Assembly (NCBI RefSeq): GCF_000238075.1
Contig: NZ_JH414507.1
Span: 24,313-88,312 of the forward strand
Direction of reading: 5' to 3'
Length of the DNA: 64,000 bases
From: Oribacterium asaccharolyticum ACB7
GTDB lineage: Bacteria; Bacillota; Clostridia; Lachnospirales; Lachnospiraceae
Part shown: piece after piece, positions 1-7,948 of the stretch
How positions within the stretch are numbered: position 1 is the first letter of the stretch
How the letters are laid out: every line of letters begins with the position of its first letter
The notes under the pieces: generated by a model
What the model saw: the letters and a program-made list of their open reading frames with translations, nothing else
The model's database searches: none
Told to the model about the DNA's origin: nothing
Position numbers and translations under genes: made by a program

Positions 1-167
1 GTGACTTTCCGCCGCAGCACCTCTTCGTATTCAGCCATGATTTCATCACTGAGGAGAGGAACAATGCTTCCCACAAGAGCCTGTTCCAGAACCGCTCCGG
101 GCACGGAATCCCATCGAAGAAGAGCGGAAACCAATACATTGGTGTCTATCACTGCATATAGCTTCAT
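1..167 (-). CDS. PIN-domain toxin-like ribonuclease, 3' end outside window
   Basis: Only the first 55 codons are present; the gene runs off the left edge. The product opens MKLYAVIDTNVLVSALL, the first strand of a PIN-domain nuclease, with Asp8 in the I-D-T-N motif as the expected first metal ligand. A later acidic helix (S-D-E-I-M-A-E-Y-E-E-V-L, residues 40-51) fits the second conserved acidic position of the family of PIN toxins often labelled TIGR00305. Family members cleave RNA when freed from an antitoxin. The start is 3 bases downstream of the antitoxin stop, so the two genes are translationally coupled. That the pair is an active toxin-antitoxin module is inferred from family and arrangement, not proven. 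The rest of the catalytic residues cannot be seen. Confidence 0.75.
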   Translation of the reverse strand, partial: MKLYAVIDTNVLVSALLRWDSVPGAVLEQALVGSIVPLLSDEIMAEYEEVLRRKV

Positions 168-170
168 ACG

Positions 171-464
171 TTATTTCCCATTCCTTACGGCTTCGATCTC
201 CGCATTGATTTCATCCAGTGTCATGTCGGCTACACCGGCATTCTCCGCATCATTACTCATGCGCTTCATGGCAGCGACAGCTGCCGTCGCCTTATAGTTC
301 TCTTCCGGCAAAATCATGCTGAATGGGATGCCGCGCACCTGCACAGAGCGAGTCAGGAACATGCGGATTGCCGTAGGCAAGTCAAGGCCGAGCTGAGAAT
401 ATACATCGGAAGCTTCCTTCCGAAGGTTGTCGTCTATACGAAGCTGAAGTAATCCATTTGCCAT
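171..464 (-). CDS. RelB/DinJ-family antitoxin
   Basis: 97 residues. The N-terminal half (MANGLLQLRIDDNLRKEA, then a helix ending in PTAIRMFLTRSV) is the ribbon-helix-helix DNA-binding fold of RelB/DinJ antitoxins, including the typical phrase G-I-P-F after the second helix. The C-terminal half is acidic and helical, as expected for the toxin-binding tail. The start at 464 is chosen over an upstream ATG at 482 because a strong GGAGGTG ribosome site lies just before it. DinJ normally pairs with the RelE-like YafQ; here the downstream partner, 3 bases away, is a PIN protein, an unusual combination. Such antitoxins repress their own operon; a promoter and inverted repeat lie upstream. Confidence 0.85.
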   Translation of the reverse strand: MANGLLQLRIDDNLRKEASDVYSQLGLDLPTAIRMFLTRSVQVRGIPFSMILPEENYKATAAVAAMKRMSNDAENAGVADMTLDEINAEIEAVRNGK

Positions 465-484
465 GATTACACCTCCATTCAAAT

Positions 485-505
485 TTGCATTTGTTTGTAA
501 TGCAA
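485..505. promoter_or_regulatory. Inverted repeat, possible antitoxin operator
   Basis: TTGCAT (485-490) and ATGCAA (500-505) form an inverted repeat 21 bases upstream of the antitoxin start, at the expected transcription start. Ribbon-helix-helix antitoxins bind such palindromes, so autoregulation is a reasonable inference. No experimental support is visible. Confidence 0.4.
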
Positions 506-532
506 TCGTACCACATTTTTTTTGGAAATCAA
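505..532 (-). promoter_or_regulatory. Sigma-A-like promoter of the toxin-antitoxin pair
   Basis: On the minus strand TTGATT (527-532) and TACGAT (505-510) are separated by 16 bases and point at the antitoxin gene. The -10 box adjoins the inverted repeat. The rest of the gap to 892 holds no credible gene: the two short minus-strand ORFs there have no ribosome site and no family resemblance. Confidence 0.45.
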
Positions 533-684
533 GTGAATTACAAACTCATGCAAGCAGGAGTTCAATAGGCACACCCGATCCTTCTTTCTTCTTCCACTAA
601 AATCAGGTTCGGGATATAATAATCCCCGTCAAGCGCATACTGAATCTCGTTTTCGCTCTAAAATCAAGGCTTTGCAACTCTCGG

Positions 685-699
685 TTGTCAAATTGACAA
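685..699. promoter_or_regulatory. Perfect palindrome, possible XRE operator
   Basis: TTGTCAA-A-TTGACAA is a perfect 7-base inverted repeat around one central base, about 190 bases before the XRE regulator start. XRE proteins often bind compact palindromes near their own gene. The distance is long, so this is a weak candidate. Confidence 0.25.
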
Positions 700-892
700 G
701 CCCGATTTCTTCCCTGCAACCGGATTTTCCGATAGTATGAGAGGCGTAAAGACGGAGTGAGCAAAAGCATTTTCCAAAGCGAAACATTCTTTCCTATCTT
801 ATAGAATCGCTCGACACAAAAAGGCAGGCTCCATAACGCTATGAAGAAGAAAGTGCATCGGCTCGAATACAGCATCATAAAAGGAGTAGAGT

Positions 893-1888
893 ATGATACT
901 TGCAGACAAGATTATTGAATTAAGAAAGAAAAACGGCTGGTCCCAAGAAGATCTCGCAGAGAAGCTGGATGTCAGCAGGCAGTCTATTTCCAAATGGGAA
1001 GGCGCCCAGTCTATTCCGGATATGAACAAGATTTTGAAGTTATCCGAGGTCTTTTCTGTAAGCACGGATTATCTCTTAAAGGACGAGATAGAACTGGACA
1101 GTACGGAAGAAGCCCCAAAGGTTGATACGGACTCTTCCTTTAAAGAAGTTCCCGTTTCCATGGAGGAGGCCAATGCCTTTCTCGCGCACAAGAATCAGGC
1201 CGCTTCTCAAATTGCCTTAGGGGTATTGCTTTGTATCCTTTCCCCTGCCCTATTGATTACCTTAACTACCCTCCAGGAAAGTTCTCTTCTTCCTCTCTCA
1301 GAGGGAAAAGCAGTCGGGATCGGGGTACTCTTCCTCTTCCTTTTGGTTGGCATTGCAGTGGCCTTATTTATCAAAAGTTCTATAGAAGGGGGACGTTTCC
1401 ACTATATGGAAAAAGAGCTTCTGAATACCGCTTATGGAGTAAACGGTATGGTACAGGAGAAAAAATCCCGTTTCCAGGGAACGTACACTTCCCAGATGAT
1501 TTTAGGCATTTTTCTTTGCATCATTGCTGTAAGTCCCATCTTCATCAGTATGATTATTTTCGGAGAAGATGATCTCCATACCGCTCTTGCCGTGCCTTTC
1601 CTTCTGCTTTTTGTGGCCGTTGGCGTGTTTCTGATTGTCAAAACGAATATTATTTGGGATGCCTTGAACATGCTTTTAGAGCAAGGGGATTATAAACGGG
1701 AGAAAAAGATGGATGAGCACAAAAATGAAACCGTCGGGCAAATATACTGGTGCTTGGTAACCGCTATCTATCTTGGCTACAGTTTTATTACCCGGCGCTG
1801 GGACATCAGCTGGATTGTTTGGCCGGTAGCCGGAGTAGGCTACGGTGCAGTATGCGGCATTGTAAATTCCTTTAGGACGAGGGTTTAA
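893..1888 (+). CDS. XRE-family regulator with C-terminal membrane domain
   Basis: 331 residues. Residues 1-65 are a classical HTH_3 domain (IIELRKKNGWSQEDLAEKL, then VSRQSISKWE and a closing STDYLLKDE). An acidic linker is followed from about residue 100 by six hydrophobic segments (roughly 103-125, 138-163, 198-222, 228-252, 280-300, 305-325). So this is a membrane-tethered DNA-binding protein, an architecture frequent in Clostridia. Its membrane part may sense an envelope signal, but that is inference. The start follows AAGGAG six bases upstream. The gene stands alone and ends at a strong terminator. No linked transporter or kinase is visible that would name its target. Confidence 0.85.
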   Translation: MILADKIIELRKKNGWSQEDLAEKLDVSRQSISKWEGAQSIPDMNKILKLSEVFSVSTDYLLKDEIELDSTEEAPKVDTDSSFKEVPVSMEEANAFLAHKNQAASQIALGVLLCILSPALLITLTTLQESSLLPLSEGKAVGIGVLFLFLLVGIAVALFIKSSIEGGRFHYMEKELLNTAYGVNGMVQEKKSRFQGTYTSQMILGIFLCIIAVSPIFISMIIFGEDDLHTALAVPFLLLFVAVGVFLIVKTNIIWDALNMLLEQGDYKREKKMDEHKNETVGQIYWCLVTAIYLGYSFITRRWDISWIVWPVAGVGYGAVCGIVNSFRTRV

Positions 1889-1894
1889 AATCTT

Positions 1895-1947
1895 AAAAGT
1901 GGCTGTAAAAAATAAAAAGGACGTTTTTATTTTTTACAGCCACTTTT
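1895..1947. terminator. Long-stem terminator after the XRE gene
   Basis: A perfect 24-base inverted repeat (1895-1918 and 1924-1947) with loop GGACG. The arms contain GTGGCTGTAAAAAA, and the 3' arm ends in a T run. It can serve both directions. The arm sequence recurs in the terminators near 7242 and 10301. Confidence 0.9.
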
Positions 1948-2038
1948 TTGTGTCCGAATTAGTTTTTCACTTTAGATAAAATCTTATTCATATCTTTGCG
2001 TTTATCCGTTATGGGAATTCGGCATGCTTATATCTAAG

Positions 2039-2635
2039 CTATACTCCCGCGTCCCTCCGCGCTTTTCTGGTCAATCTATTCCTCTTAAAGCACTCCTCGG
2101 TCTCCCTTGGCTCAAAGAAATGCTTTCCCTTTTCCGCTAAGCACTGTTTGATTCTAAGATAATCCTCGAAAGAAGACAGTTCTCCTATAAACAGTAGATA
2201 ATCTCCTTTATAGATCGAGTCCAGAATCTTGGATGTGCTGTTTTTCTTATAGAAAGTAAAATGAGGATAAAAATGAATTCTACTCCCGGTTCCGTCGTGT
2301 AGCTGAAAATCCACGAAGCCGATTCCCGAATAAGGAATACTCCGGCTTTCTCCTTTTCGATAGTGCAGCACTATTTCCTCTTCATAAAATACGGCTTCCA
2401 CAAGATAGGATTGGAAGAAAAACTTATAAAGCTCCCGAAGAGCAACAAAACTGCAAAGGAGAAGTAGTGCAAAGATAAACCAAATGCTGCTGTCCCATCC
2501 CACGTGTGCGTAGAAGAAGAAAAAAAGCCCCGCGAAAAGCAGCAAAACAAACAAAGCTGAAATAGGATTGGGAGAATCATGCGTGATTTCCCAATGGCAA
2601 TTTCCATTTTCATCCCGGTAGGTATTCCTTTTCAT
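2039..2635 (-). CDS. Two-TM membrane protein of unknown function
   Basis: 198 residues. A short polar N-terminus (to about residue 24) is followed by two adjacent hydrophobic segments (about 25-45 and 50-68), then a roughly 130-residue soluble part with beta-rich stretches (EEEIVLHYRKGES, GSRIHFYPHFTFY) and a basic tail. The layout, two TM segments followed by a PH-like or YcxB-like cytosolic domain, is common in Firmicutes, but I do not recognise the family with confidence. The ribosome site is weak. It lies 26 bases downstream of the next minus-strand gene and is probably co-transcribed with it. Confidence 0.65.
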   Translation of the reverse strand: MKRNTYRDENGNCHWEITHDSPNPISALFVLLLFAGLFFFFYAHVGWDSSIWFIFALLLLCSFVALRELYKFFFQSYLVEAVFYEEEIVLHYRKGESRSIPYSGIGFVDFQLHDGTGSRIHFYPHFTFYKKNSTSKILDSIYKGDYLLFIGELSSFEDYLRIKQCLAEKGKHFFEPRETEECFKRNRLTRKARRDAGV

Positions 2636-2661
2636 CTTACTCTATTCTTTCGAAGACTCTT

Positions 2662-3165
2662 TTAGTCTTCTCTATAGACAAGGACATATGCCTTGATATA
2701 ATCGCTGCCTTCCACGATAGTGAGCGGAATTTCCAAAATAGCTTTTCCTGCCTGTCCATTAGAATACTGCGCTTTCTCCTCAGCAGAGTAGAAATACATT
2801 CCGGCGGAATAGCTGTGTCCGGCCTCTACGGAAAGATCAAAGCTCAGCTTCTCTGTTTTGACATTCCTAGTCTTCGTGCCTACCGTTTCCGTGGACTCAA
2901 AGATCCCTTCGATAGTATGCTGACCGGGAGTCAAGGCTACGACAGTTTCCAAGTCCTTTCCTGTAGTTGTCGGTATATTAGAAAGCGCGCTTCCATCAAC
3001 CTGAATCTGCTTCCCGTAAATGTGAAGAATTCCCTTATCCCTGTTGTCCTCATTAAACTTCTTTTCACTGTTCTCTCTCTTCTTTCCCATGGAAAGCATT
3101 ACGACAAAGGCTACCGCCCATACTACTGCTACTACCGCAATGATTATTATGGTTTGTGTTGACAT
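2662..3165 (-). CDS. Membrane-anchored protein of unknown function
   Basis: 167 residues starting MSTQTIIIIAVVAVVW. One N-terminal TM helix (about 5-27) is followed by a basic, charged linker and a beta-rich domain of about 120 residues. The start at 3165 rather than 3180 is set by GGGAGGAATAGAC immediately upstream. The soluble part (K-Q-I-Q-V-D-G, L-T-P-G-Q-H-T-I-E-G) looks like a small beta-sandwich carrying an ageing-type P-G-x-H-x-I turn, as in carboxypeptidase-regulatory-like or PEGA folds, but this is only a resemblance. First gene of a probable two-gene unit with the two-TM protein that follows. Confidence 0.65.
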   Translation of the reverse strand: MSTQTIIIIAVVAVVWAVAFVVMLSMGKKRENSEKKFNEDNRDKGILHIYGKQIQVDGSALSNIPTTTGKDLETVVALTPGQHTIEGIFESTETVGTKTRNVKTEKLSFDLSVEAGHSYSAGMYFYSAEEKAQYSNGQAGKAILEIPLTIVEGSDYIKAYVLVYRED

Positions 3166-3280
3166 GTCTATTCCTCCCAAAATTTTTCCCTCTTTTTTGA
3201 AAGCAAAGCTTCACACTAAAAAGAAGGTCATTAAAATTTAAAATATTCAAAAATCATTATAAATTTACTATAGAGAATGT

Positions 3281-3310
3281 CAATTCCCTTCTCAGCGGAA
3301 AATGGAATTG
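3281..3310. promoter_or_regulatory. Inverted repeat upstream of yerC
   Basis: CAATTCC (3281-3287) and GGAATTG (3304-3310) form a perfect 7-base inverted repeat with 16 bases between, about 70 bases before the yerC start. It could be an operator or a leader hairpin. No clear -35/-10 pair was identified here. Confidence 0.3.
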
Positions 3311-3376
3311 AATTTCATACGCTAAAGTGATAAACTAAGAACGAATTTTAAAAAGAAAAGAAAGGTGCGGATTCGA

Positions 3377-3673
3377 ATGAATAAAAAACTTGATACACCT
3401 GAAGTAAGGCATTTATTTGAAGGAATGCAACAGTTAAGGGGAACGGAAGAATATTTCCGTTTCTTTGAAGATGTCTGCACCATTAACGAGTTACTCGCTA
3501 TTGCGCAGCGTTATGAGGTTGCAAAGCTCTTACGGGAAGGAAAAACCTACATTGATATTGCAAAATGTACGGGGGCCTCTACCGCAACGATTTCCAGAGT
3601 GAATCGTTCGTTGAACTATGGAGAAGACGGCTACCGTCTAGCCTTTGAGCGATTGGAAAAGAAGGGGCAGTAA
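3377..3673 (+). CDS. yerC: YerC/YecD family TrpR-related DNA-binding protein
   Basis: 98 residues. The sequence L-F-E-G-M, then F-F-E-D-V-C-T-I-N-E-L, R-Y-E-V-A-K-L-L and the helix-turn-helix TYIDIAKCTGASTATISRVN match the YerC family, which shares the TrpR fold. Family members are small dimeric DNA-binding proteins of poorly known target. Start 3377 (ATG) is preferred to the GTG at 3365 because AAAGGTG lies 9 bases before it. No trp or other amino-acid operon adjoins it, so the neighbours give no clue to its regulon. The stop codon sits in the loop of its own terminator. Confidence 0.9.
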   Translation: MNKKLDTPEVRHLFEGMQQLRGTEEYFRFFEDVCTINELLAIAQRYEVAKLLREGKTYIDIAKCTGASTATISRVNRSLNYGEDGYRLAFERLEKKGQ

Positions 3674-3686
3674 CCCCTTCTTTTTT
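3657..3686 (+). terminator. yerC terminator overlapping the stop codon
   Basis: Stem AAAAGAAGGGG (3657-3667) pairs with CCCCTTCTTTT (3674-3684), loop CAGTAA, followed by T residues. The loop contains the TAA stop of yerC, so translation termination and the hairpin overlap. Confidence 0.9.
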
Positions 3687-3751
3687 AGTCACTTATATTT
3701 TATGTAGCAGCTTGTTCGCCGAATACAGCAAACAAACTTCTTGGACAAACT

Positions 3752-5266
3752 CTACGCGTCCGAACGGCTGAAGCCGTTTTTCATCTTGCAACTAACTTCA
3801 TACAGTACCTTATCCAGTACAGCGTCGGTTTCTTCCTGCACCATCTTTGCAATTTCTTCATTGCATTCTTCAAGAAGCTTAATCACCGCCGCATTCTTCG
3901 GTAACTTCTTCGCAAGCTTCTCTTCCAGATTCTTCATTAGGGTATAGCCCTTTGTCGGCACCTTTCCCTGATACCGTTCAATATGCATTTTACACTCACT
4001 GAACTGCGCATCCGCCAGAGCGCCGATAATTCTGTTTGCCCAGTAGAAGCTCTCCGTCGTAACCCGGTGCGTCGTATTGGCAAAGTACTCCGGTGTCTTG
4101 TTGACATTTGCATAGAAAGGAACAAAGGCGTTAAAGGTATTGGCACCGAAGCAAACCCACTCGATTGCGGCATATTCTTTCGGAACATCCGGACGAATCT
4201 GCACAAGACTTAGGAAATTGTTCCGGTTGATTCCGATAGGACGATATTTCCCTCTATCCTTTTCGTCTCCGTACTTTCCGTAACAGTCGTAAGGCGTTCC
4301 CTGGAAATGAGAGGAGAGGATATACTTCACGTCTTCCGGCGTAATTTTAATCTCCGGGCAGAGACACCACGGTAAATCGTCATCCTCCGGCTTTAACTCG
4401 GCAGCCTCTCCGTCAAAACTGAAGGTATTTTTATTAAAATATCTTGCCATGTACCAGGCTCTCGGCGTGTTGTAAACATGGTCCGCATCGGAATGAGTAC
4501 CGAAACATTCTCTCGGATTAATCCAGTCTCCTTCCGTTTTTTCAATCTCATCCGCAAAGCGCAAGTCCAAGTGATTCTTGGCAATAAATTCCTTCAAGTC
4601 CTTGGAACAAATAAACTCAGCCTGTTCTCCGAAGGCATCTTCCAAGTCAAAATAATCAATTCCGAGCTGATTCGGCATCATTACATAGGCATTGTCCGGC
4701 ACTCTTCTGGCAATAAAATGATGACCGCCTATGGTCTCCAGCCACCAGATTTCTTCCTCATCCGAAAAGGCAATCCCGTTCATTTCATAGGTGCCGTATT
4801 TTTCCAGAAGCTCTCCAAGGCGAAGAACGCCTTCTCTTGCGGAGTGGATATAGGGAAGCACCAGGCTGACCATATCCTCTTCTCCGATTCCGCCGATCTG
4901 CTCCGGCTTTCCGTTTTCCGCCTTCTTATAGACTACAAGCGGGTCTCCGGAAAGTACGCGCTCATTGCAGGCAATGGTCTCGGTAGCGGTCATGGAAACA
5001 TTTTCACTGTTTACCCCTGCTGCACCCCAGATTCCCTCATCCTCGTAAACCGCATTGGGCATGCAGGTATAACGAAGCGGATTCTTGGGAAGCGGAATCC
5101 TTACATGAGAAAGCATAGAAACATATTCTTTTCCCTGATCCTTCGGTTCAACCACAATGAATTTTTTAGCACAGAAAACGCCGGATCCGGAATCCTCATT
5201 TCTTGCAATCATCGTTGAACCGTCGTAACTCGCCTCTCTACCTACTAAAATTGTTGTACAAGCCAT
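3752..5266 (-). CDS. pepD: C69-family dipeptidase (PepD type)
   Basis: 504 residues. The product begins MACTTILVG and continues S-Y-D-G-S-T-M-I-A-R-N-E-D, the signature of peptidase family C69. Members are N-terminal-nucleophile hydrolases in which the early Cys (here Cys3) becomes the N-terminal nucleophile after removal of the preceding residues. They cut a broad range of dipeptides. Later conserved pieces are present (E-I-W-W-L-E-T-I-G-G-H-H and the A-Y-V-M-M-P-N-Q segment) and the length fits the family. There is no signal peptide, so it acts in the cytoplasm. The start is supported by GGGGGGAAGA upstream. Transcribed alone, divergently from the chemoreceptor gene. Confidence 0.93.
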   Translation of the reverse strand: MACTTILVGREASYDGSTMIARNEDSGSGVFCAKKFIVVEPKDQGKEYVSMLSHVRIPLPKNPLRYTCMPNAVYEDEGIWGAAGVNSENVSMTATETIACNERVLSGDPLVVYKKAENGKPEQIGGIGEEDMVSLVLPYIHSAREGVLRLGELLEKYGTYEMNGIAFSDEEEIWWLETIGGHHFIARRVPDNAYVMMPNQLGIDYFDLEDAFGEQAEFICSKDLKEFIAKNHLDLRFADEIEKTEGDWINPRECFGTHSDADHVYNTPRAWYMARYFNKNTFSFDGEAAELKPEDDDLPWCLCPEIKITPEDVKYILSSHFQGTPYDCYGKYGDEKDRGKYRPIGINRNNFLSLVQIRPDVPKEYAAIEWVCFGANTFNAFVPFYANVNKTPEYFANTTHRVTTESFYWANRIIGALADAQFSECKMHIERYQGKVPTKGYTLMKNLEEKLAKKLPKNAAVIKLLEECNEEIAKMVQEETDAVLDKVLYEVSCKMKNGFSRSDA

Positions 5267-5399
5267 TTTATCTTCCCCCCTTAATCTGTATTGGAAACTA
5301 CTATCCTAAAACTATAGCAAATAGAAAACTATTATTACAATATAAATAAGTATACTCTAGCATTTTGCCTTTTTCCACAAGGATTCTTGTATAAATGTG

Positions 5400-5426
5400 T
5401 AATTTATAAGTGATTTTTGCCGATAA
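5400..5426 (+). promoter_or_regulatory. Sigma-D (flagellar/chemotaxis) promoter candidate
   Basis: TAAT (5400-5403), 15 bases, then GCCGATAA (5419-5426) closely matches the consensus TAAA-N15-GCCGATAW of SigD/FliA. It points at the chemoreceptor starting 84 bases downstream. The rest of the divergent gap (5267-5509) is AT-rich and must also hold the pepD promoter, which I could not place. Confidence 0.65.
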
Positions 5427-5509
5427 AAATATATACGAAACTGTTTTTATACTGAAAAAATAGTTTATTAAGGCGTACTTGCAGAAAAATCACCCAAGGA
5501 GGGGTAAAA

Positions 5510-7192
5510 ATGTTTAAAAAATGGAACCAATCAAGCAGACTGCACTTTTTCTCCATCGGTGTCATTATCATGTTGCTTCTAACCACAATAGCAACGGTGA
5601 CCAGCATCTTGTCTTCCAAGGAAGCCGATAAGACAGCGGAGAAGCGTTTCGCTCTTGTCACTGCAGCAAAGCAGTTTTCTTCCGCAAGCGTGGACTTAAC
5701 AAGACATGCAAGGTCTTATGCTTCCACTTTAAACACAAACTTCCTGGATAAATACAACCGGGAAATCACAGAGTACAAGAATCGTGAAAAAGCAAGAGAA
5801 ATCATGAATCAGTATGGGATTAATGAAACGGAAGATACGGCCATGAGAACGATGGAAGCGACTTCCGCCCACCTGGCGGACCTGGAAACACAGGCCTTTG
5901 CCTATGCCGCGTCAGGAGACAGCAAGAACGCCACCGCCCTGATGTACAGTGATGATTATCTCTCCGGAGAAGCGGAGGTACAAAAGCAGTACAAGATTTT
6001 CTATGACAGCATCGTGAATAGAACCGATAAAGAGATGGTGGGAGCCATCGAGATTGCATCCGCAACACAGATCCTCAGTATTGTTCTCTTAATTCCTTCC
6101 ATTTTCTTCGTTATTCTGATGATGCTCTTTGTAAAGAAAGAGCTCATGAAGCCGATTATCGCCATAAAAGAAACCATGACAAGCCTTGCGGAAGGACACC
6201 TCAGTGAAACGAAGATTGACCTTCCGGTAAATGAGACCGAGGTGGGTCGTACAGTGGCTGCCATAAAGGGAATGAACTATCGCTTAAAAACCATTATTCA
6301 GGATTTACAAAACTTACTCTTTGCCATGGCGGACGGAAACTTCCGGGTAGAGAGCGGATGCAGGGAAATGTATGTTGGAGAATACGGTAATATCTACAAC
6401 GCGTTAGACCGTATTCATTCCAAATTAAAGGAGACACTGCAGGGAATCGGTGTAGCCTCCACAGAAGTCAGCTCTTCCGCACAGGAGATGTCCCATGGAA
6501 GTGAAATTTTAGCACAGGGCTCCGCACAGCAGGCAAGTTCCTTGGAAGAACTCTCCGCCACCGTGAGCACGGTATCCGATCAGATTAAGAGTAATGCTGC
6601 CAATGCAGAAAGCGCCAGCGATCTTTCCCGTATTACGGAGGAAGAGCTGAAAGAGAGCAGCTCCGAAATGAATGCCTTAAGTCAGTCCATGAATGAAATC
6701 AACGGAACGGCTCAGCAAATCAGTAATATTATCCAAACCATCGATGATATTGCCTTCCAGACCAATATCCTGGCCTTAAATGCGGCGGTAGAAGCTGCAC
6801 GTGCGGGAGAATCCGGAAAAGGCTTTGCCGTTGTAGCCGATGAGGTTCGTAATCTTGCAGGGAAATCTGCAGAAGCGGCCAAAGATACCACTGTCCTGAT
6901 TGAAAATACGGTTCGCTCCATCCGGGAAGGAACAGAGATGGCCGATCGGGCTGCCGCTTCTCTTGAAAAGTTGGTAAAGAGCTCTCGCCAGATGAATGCC
7001 AAGATTCTTGAAATTGCGGAGTATTCCGGACAGCAGTCCAATTCCGTATCCGAAATTGCACAGGGTCTGGAGCAGATCTCCTCCGTCGTGCAGAACAATT
7101 CCGCAACTGCCGAAGAGTCAGCCGCTACCAGCGCAAAACTTTCCGACCAATCGAAAGCAATGGATACGCTTTTAAAGCAGTTTACACTGTAA
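5510..7192 (+). CDS. Methyl-accepting chemotaxis protein (four-helix-bundle sensor)
   Basis: 560 residues. TM1 lies at about 10-35, followed by a helical extracytoplasmic region of about 160 residues resembling 4HB_MCP sensors, TM2 at about 183-206, a HAMP domain (about 207-265), a HAMP-like repeat, and the cytoplasmic signalling coiled coil. The hairpin tip is clear ([20 protein letters not shown], about 414-433). It transmits ligand binding to CheA/CheW. No C-terminal CheR-binding pentapeptide is present (end L-L-K-Q-F-T-L). The start follows AAGGAGGGG. The sigma-D-like promoter upstream suggests co-expression with motility genes, none of which is in this window. Ligand unknown. Confidence 0.93.
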   Translation: MFKKWNQSSRLHFFSIGVIIMLLLTTIATVTSILSSKEADKTAEKRFALVTAAKQFSSASVDLTRHARSYASTLNTNFLDKYNREITEYKNREKAREIMNQYGINETEDTAMRTMEATSAHLADLETQAFAYAASGDSKNATALMYSDDYLSGEAEVQKQYKIFYDSIVNRTDKEMVGAIEIASATQILSIVLLIPSIFFVILMMLFVKKELMKPIIAIKETMTSLAEGHLSETKIDLPVNETEVGRTVAAIKGMNYRLKTIIQDLQNLLFAMADGNFRVESGCREMYVGEYGNIYNALDRIHSKLKETLQGIGVASTEVSSSAQEMSHGSEILAQGSAQQASSLEELSATVSTVSDQIKSNAANAESASDLSRITEEELKESSSEMNALSQSMNEINGTAQQISNIIQTIDDIAFQTNILALNAAVEAARAGESGKGFAVVADEVRNLAGKSAEAAKDTTVLIENTVRSIREGTEMADRAAASLEKLVKSSRQMNAKILEIAEYSGQQSNSVSEIAQGLEQISSVVQNNSATAEESAATSAKLSDQSKAMDTLLKQFTL

Positions 7193-7241
7193 TATTGTTG
7201 AAATTAGTACTGTTGAAATGTATCCCGTGTAAAGCACGAAA

Positions 7242-7296
7242 AAAAGGGGCTGTAAAAAAATCACTTTATTATTCTGATTTTTTTACAGCCCCTTTT
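7242..7296. terminator. Long-stem terminator after the chemoreceptor
   Basis: A perfect 22-base inverted repeat (7242-7263 and 7275-7296), with arms containing GGGGCTGTAAAAAAATCA and an 11-base loop. It is related in sequence to the terminators at 1895 and 10301. Confidence 0.9.
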
Positions 7297-7298
7297 AA

Positions 7299-7340
7299 TT
7301 CATAATGAGTATCGCTAGCGTAGTTTGCGGTATCTCGCGT
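7299..7340. repeat. Dispersed hairpin repeat, copy A
   Basis: TTCATAATGAGTATCG, 14 bases, then GGTATCTC. The same two blocks with the same 14-base spacing occur at 49439-49476. GAGTATCGC can pair imperfectly with GCGGTATCTC to form a hairpin. It abuts the 3' end of tRNA-Gly. Confidence 0.5.
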
Positions 7341-7343
7341 TTA

Positions 7344-7414
7344 AGCGGATAACGGGAGTCGGACCCGCCTCACTAGCTTGGGAAGCTAGGGTACTACCGA
7401 TGTACTATATCCGC
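7344..7414 (-). tRNA. tRNA-Gly (anticodon CCC)
   Basis: A 71-nt cloverleaf: acceptor GCGGATA/TATCCGC, D arm GTAC-ATCGGTA-GTAC, anticodon arm CTAGC-TTCCCAA-GCTAG (anticodon CCC, reading GGG), variable loop TGAG, T arm GCGGG-TCCGACT-CCCGT with one G-U pair, discriminator U. The 3' CCA is not encoded. The T loop has C where position 55 is normally U (pseudouridine), which is unusual for a translating tRNA. Everything else, including G18-G19 in the D loop, is normal. Confidence 0.95.
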
Positions 7415-7453
7415 AAGACTCTTCTATTATAAATTTCTCCTCTTCAAAATGCA

Positions 7454-7517
7454 ATAGCGGAGAAAGAACGAGGATGCATTCGATGCAAACCATCCGGCAT
7501 CCCTCTTTCTCCGCTAT
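7454..7517. terminator. Hairpin between tRNA-Gly and the Spx/ArsC-like gene
   Basis: ATAGCGGAGAAAGA (7454-7467) pairs perfectly with 7504-7517, and inner GGATGC/GCATCC can extend the stem. It directly follows the stop of the minus-strand gene at 7534. The T tract beyond is short, so it may act as terminator or 3' stabiliser. Confidence 0.65.
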
Positions 7518-7533
7518 ATTTTCCGCCTTTAGC

Positions 7534-7896
7534 TTAAACGGACTTGCCCAAGGCAAGAAGCCATTCCTTTTCTTTAAATCCTACAAGAACTTTCTCTCCA
7601 TAAAGGAAGATGGGTCTTTTTACCAACATTCCATCCGTGGAAAGAAGCTGTTCCTGTTCTTCCTCCGACATATCGGGCAGCTTATCCTTTAAGTTCATAG
7701 ACTTATAGAGGAGTCCGCTGGTATTGAAAAAACGCTTCAGGGGAAGGCCTGAACGCTCCCGCATTTCATGAATTTCTTTTGCTGTCGGATTCTCTTCTTT
7801 AATGGGGCGCTTTTGGAAGCTGACCCCCTGCGCCTTTAAGAAATCCTCCGCTCTTTTACAGGTAGAACAACGATCATACGCTATTAAAACATTCAT
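7534..7896 (-). CDS. Spx/ArsC-like thioredoxin-fold protein
   Basis: 120 residues. The opening M-N-V-L-I-A-Y-D-R-C-S-T-C-K-R-A places a CxxC pair at Cys10 and Cys13, followed by R-P-I-K-E-E-N-P and the G-x-x-x-K-R-P segment near the C-terminus (D-G-M-L-V-K-R-P-I), all typical of the ArsC/Spx/YffB family. A CxxC pair favours an Spx-like or YffB/MgsR-like role over a classical arsenate reductase, whose pattern is CxxxC(R) or CX5R with a distant third Cys. No ars genes adjoin it. It may be a redox-sensing RNA-polymerase-binding regulator or a glutathione-independent reductase; the sequence alone does not decide. Confidence 0.85.
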   Translation of the reverse strand: MNVLIAYDRCSTCKRAEDFLKAQGVSFQKRPIKEENPTAKEIHEMRERSGLPLKRFFNTSGLLYKSMNLKDKLPDMSEEEQEQLLSTDGMLVKRPIFLYGEKVLVGFKEKEWLLALGKSV

Positions 7897-7948
7897 TCCG
7901 AGTTCCTCTTTTCTATAGATTGTTCTTTCCTGTTATAGCTATTTTCTT

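Noticed and set aside
603-1065. Two short minus-strand ORFs before the XRE gene
   Set aside because: No ribosome site, no recognisable domain, and one overlaps the XRE coding region; treated as chance ORFs.
6712-7106. Long ORFs antisense to the chemoreceptor
   Set aside because: They are mirror images of the regular codon pattern of a coiled-coil gene and have no start signals.
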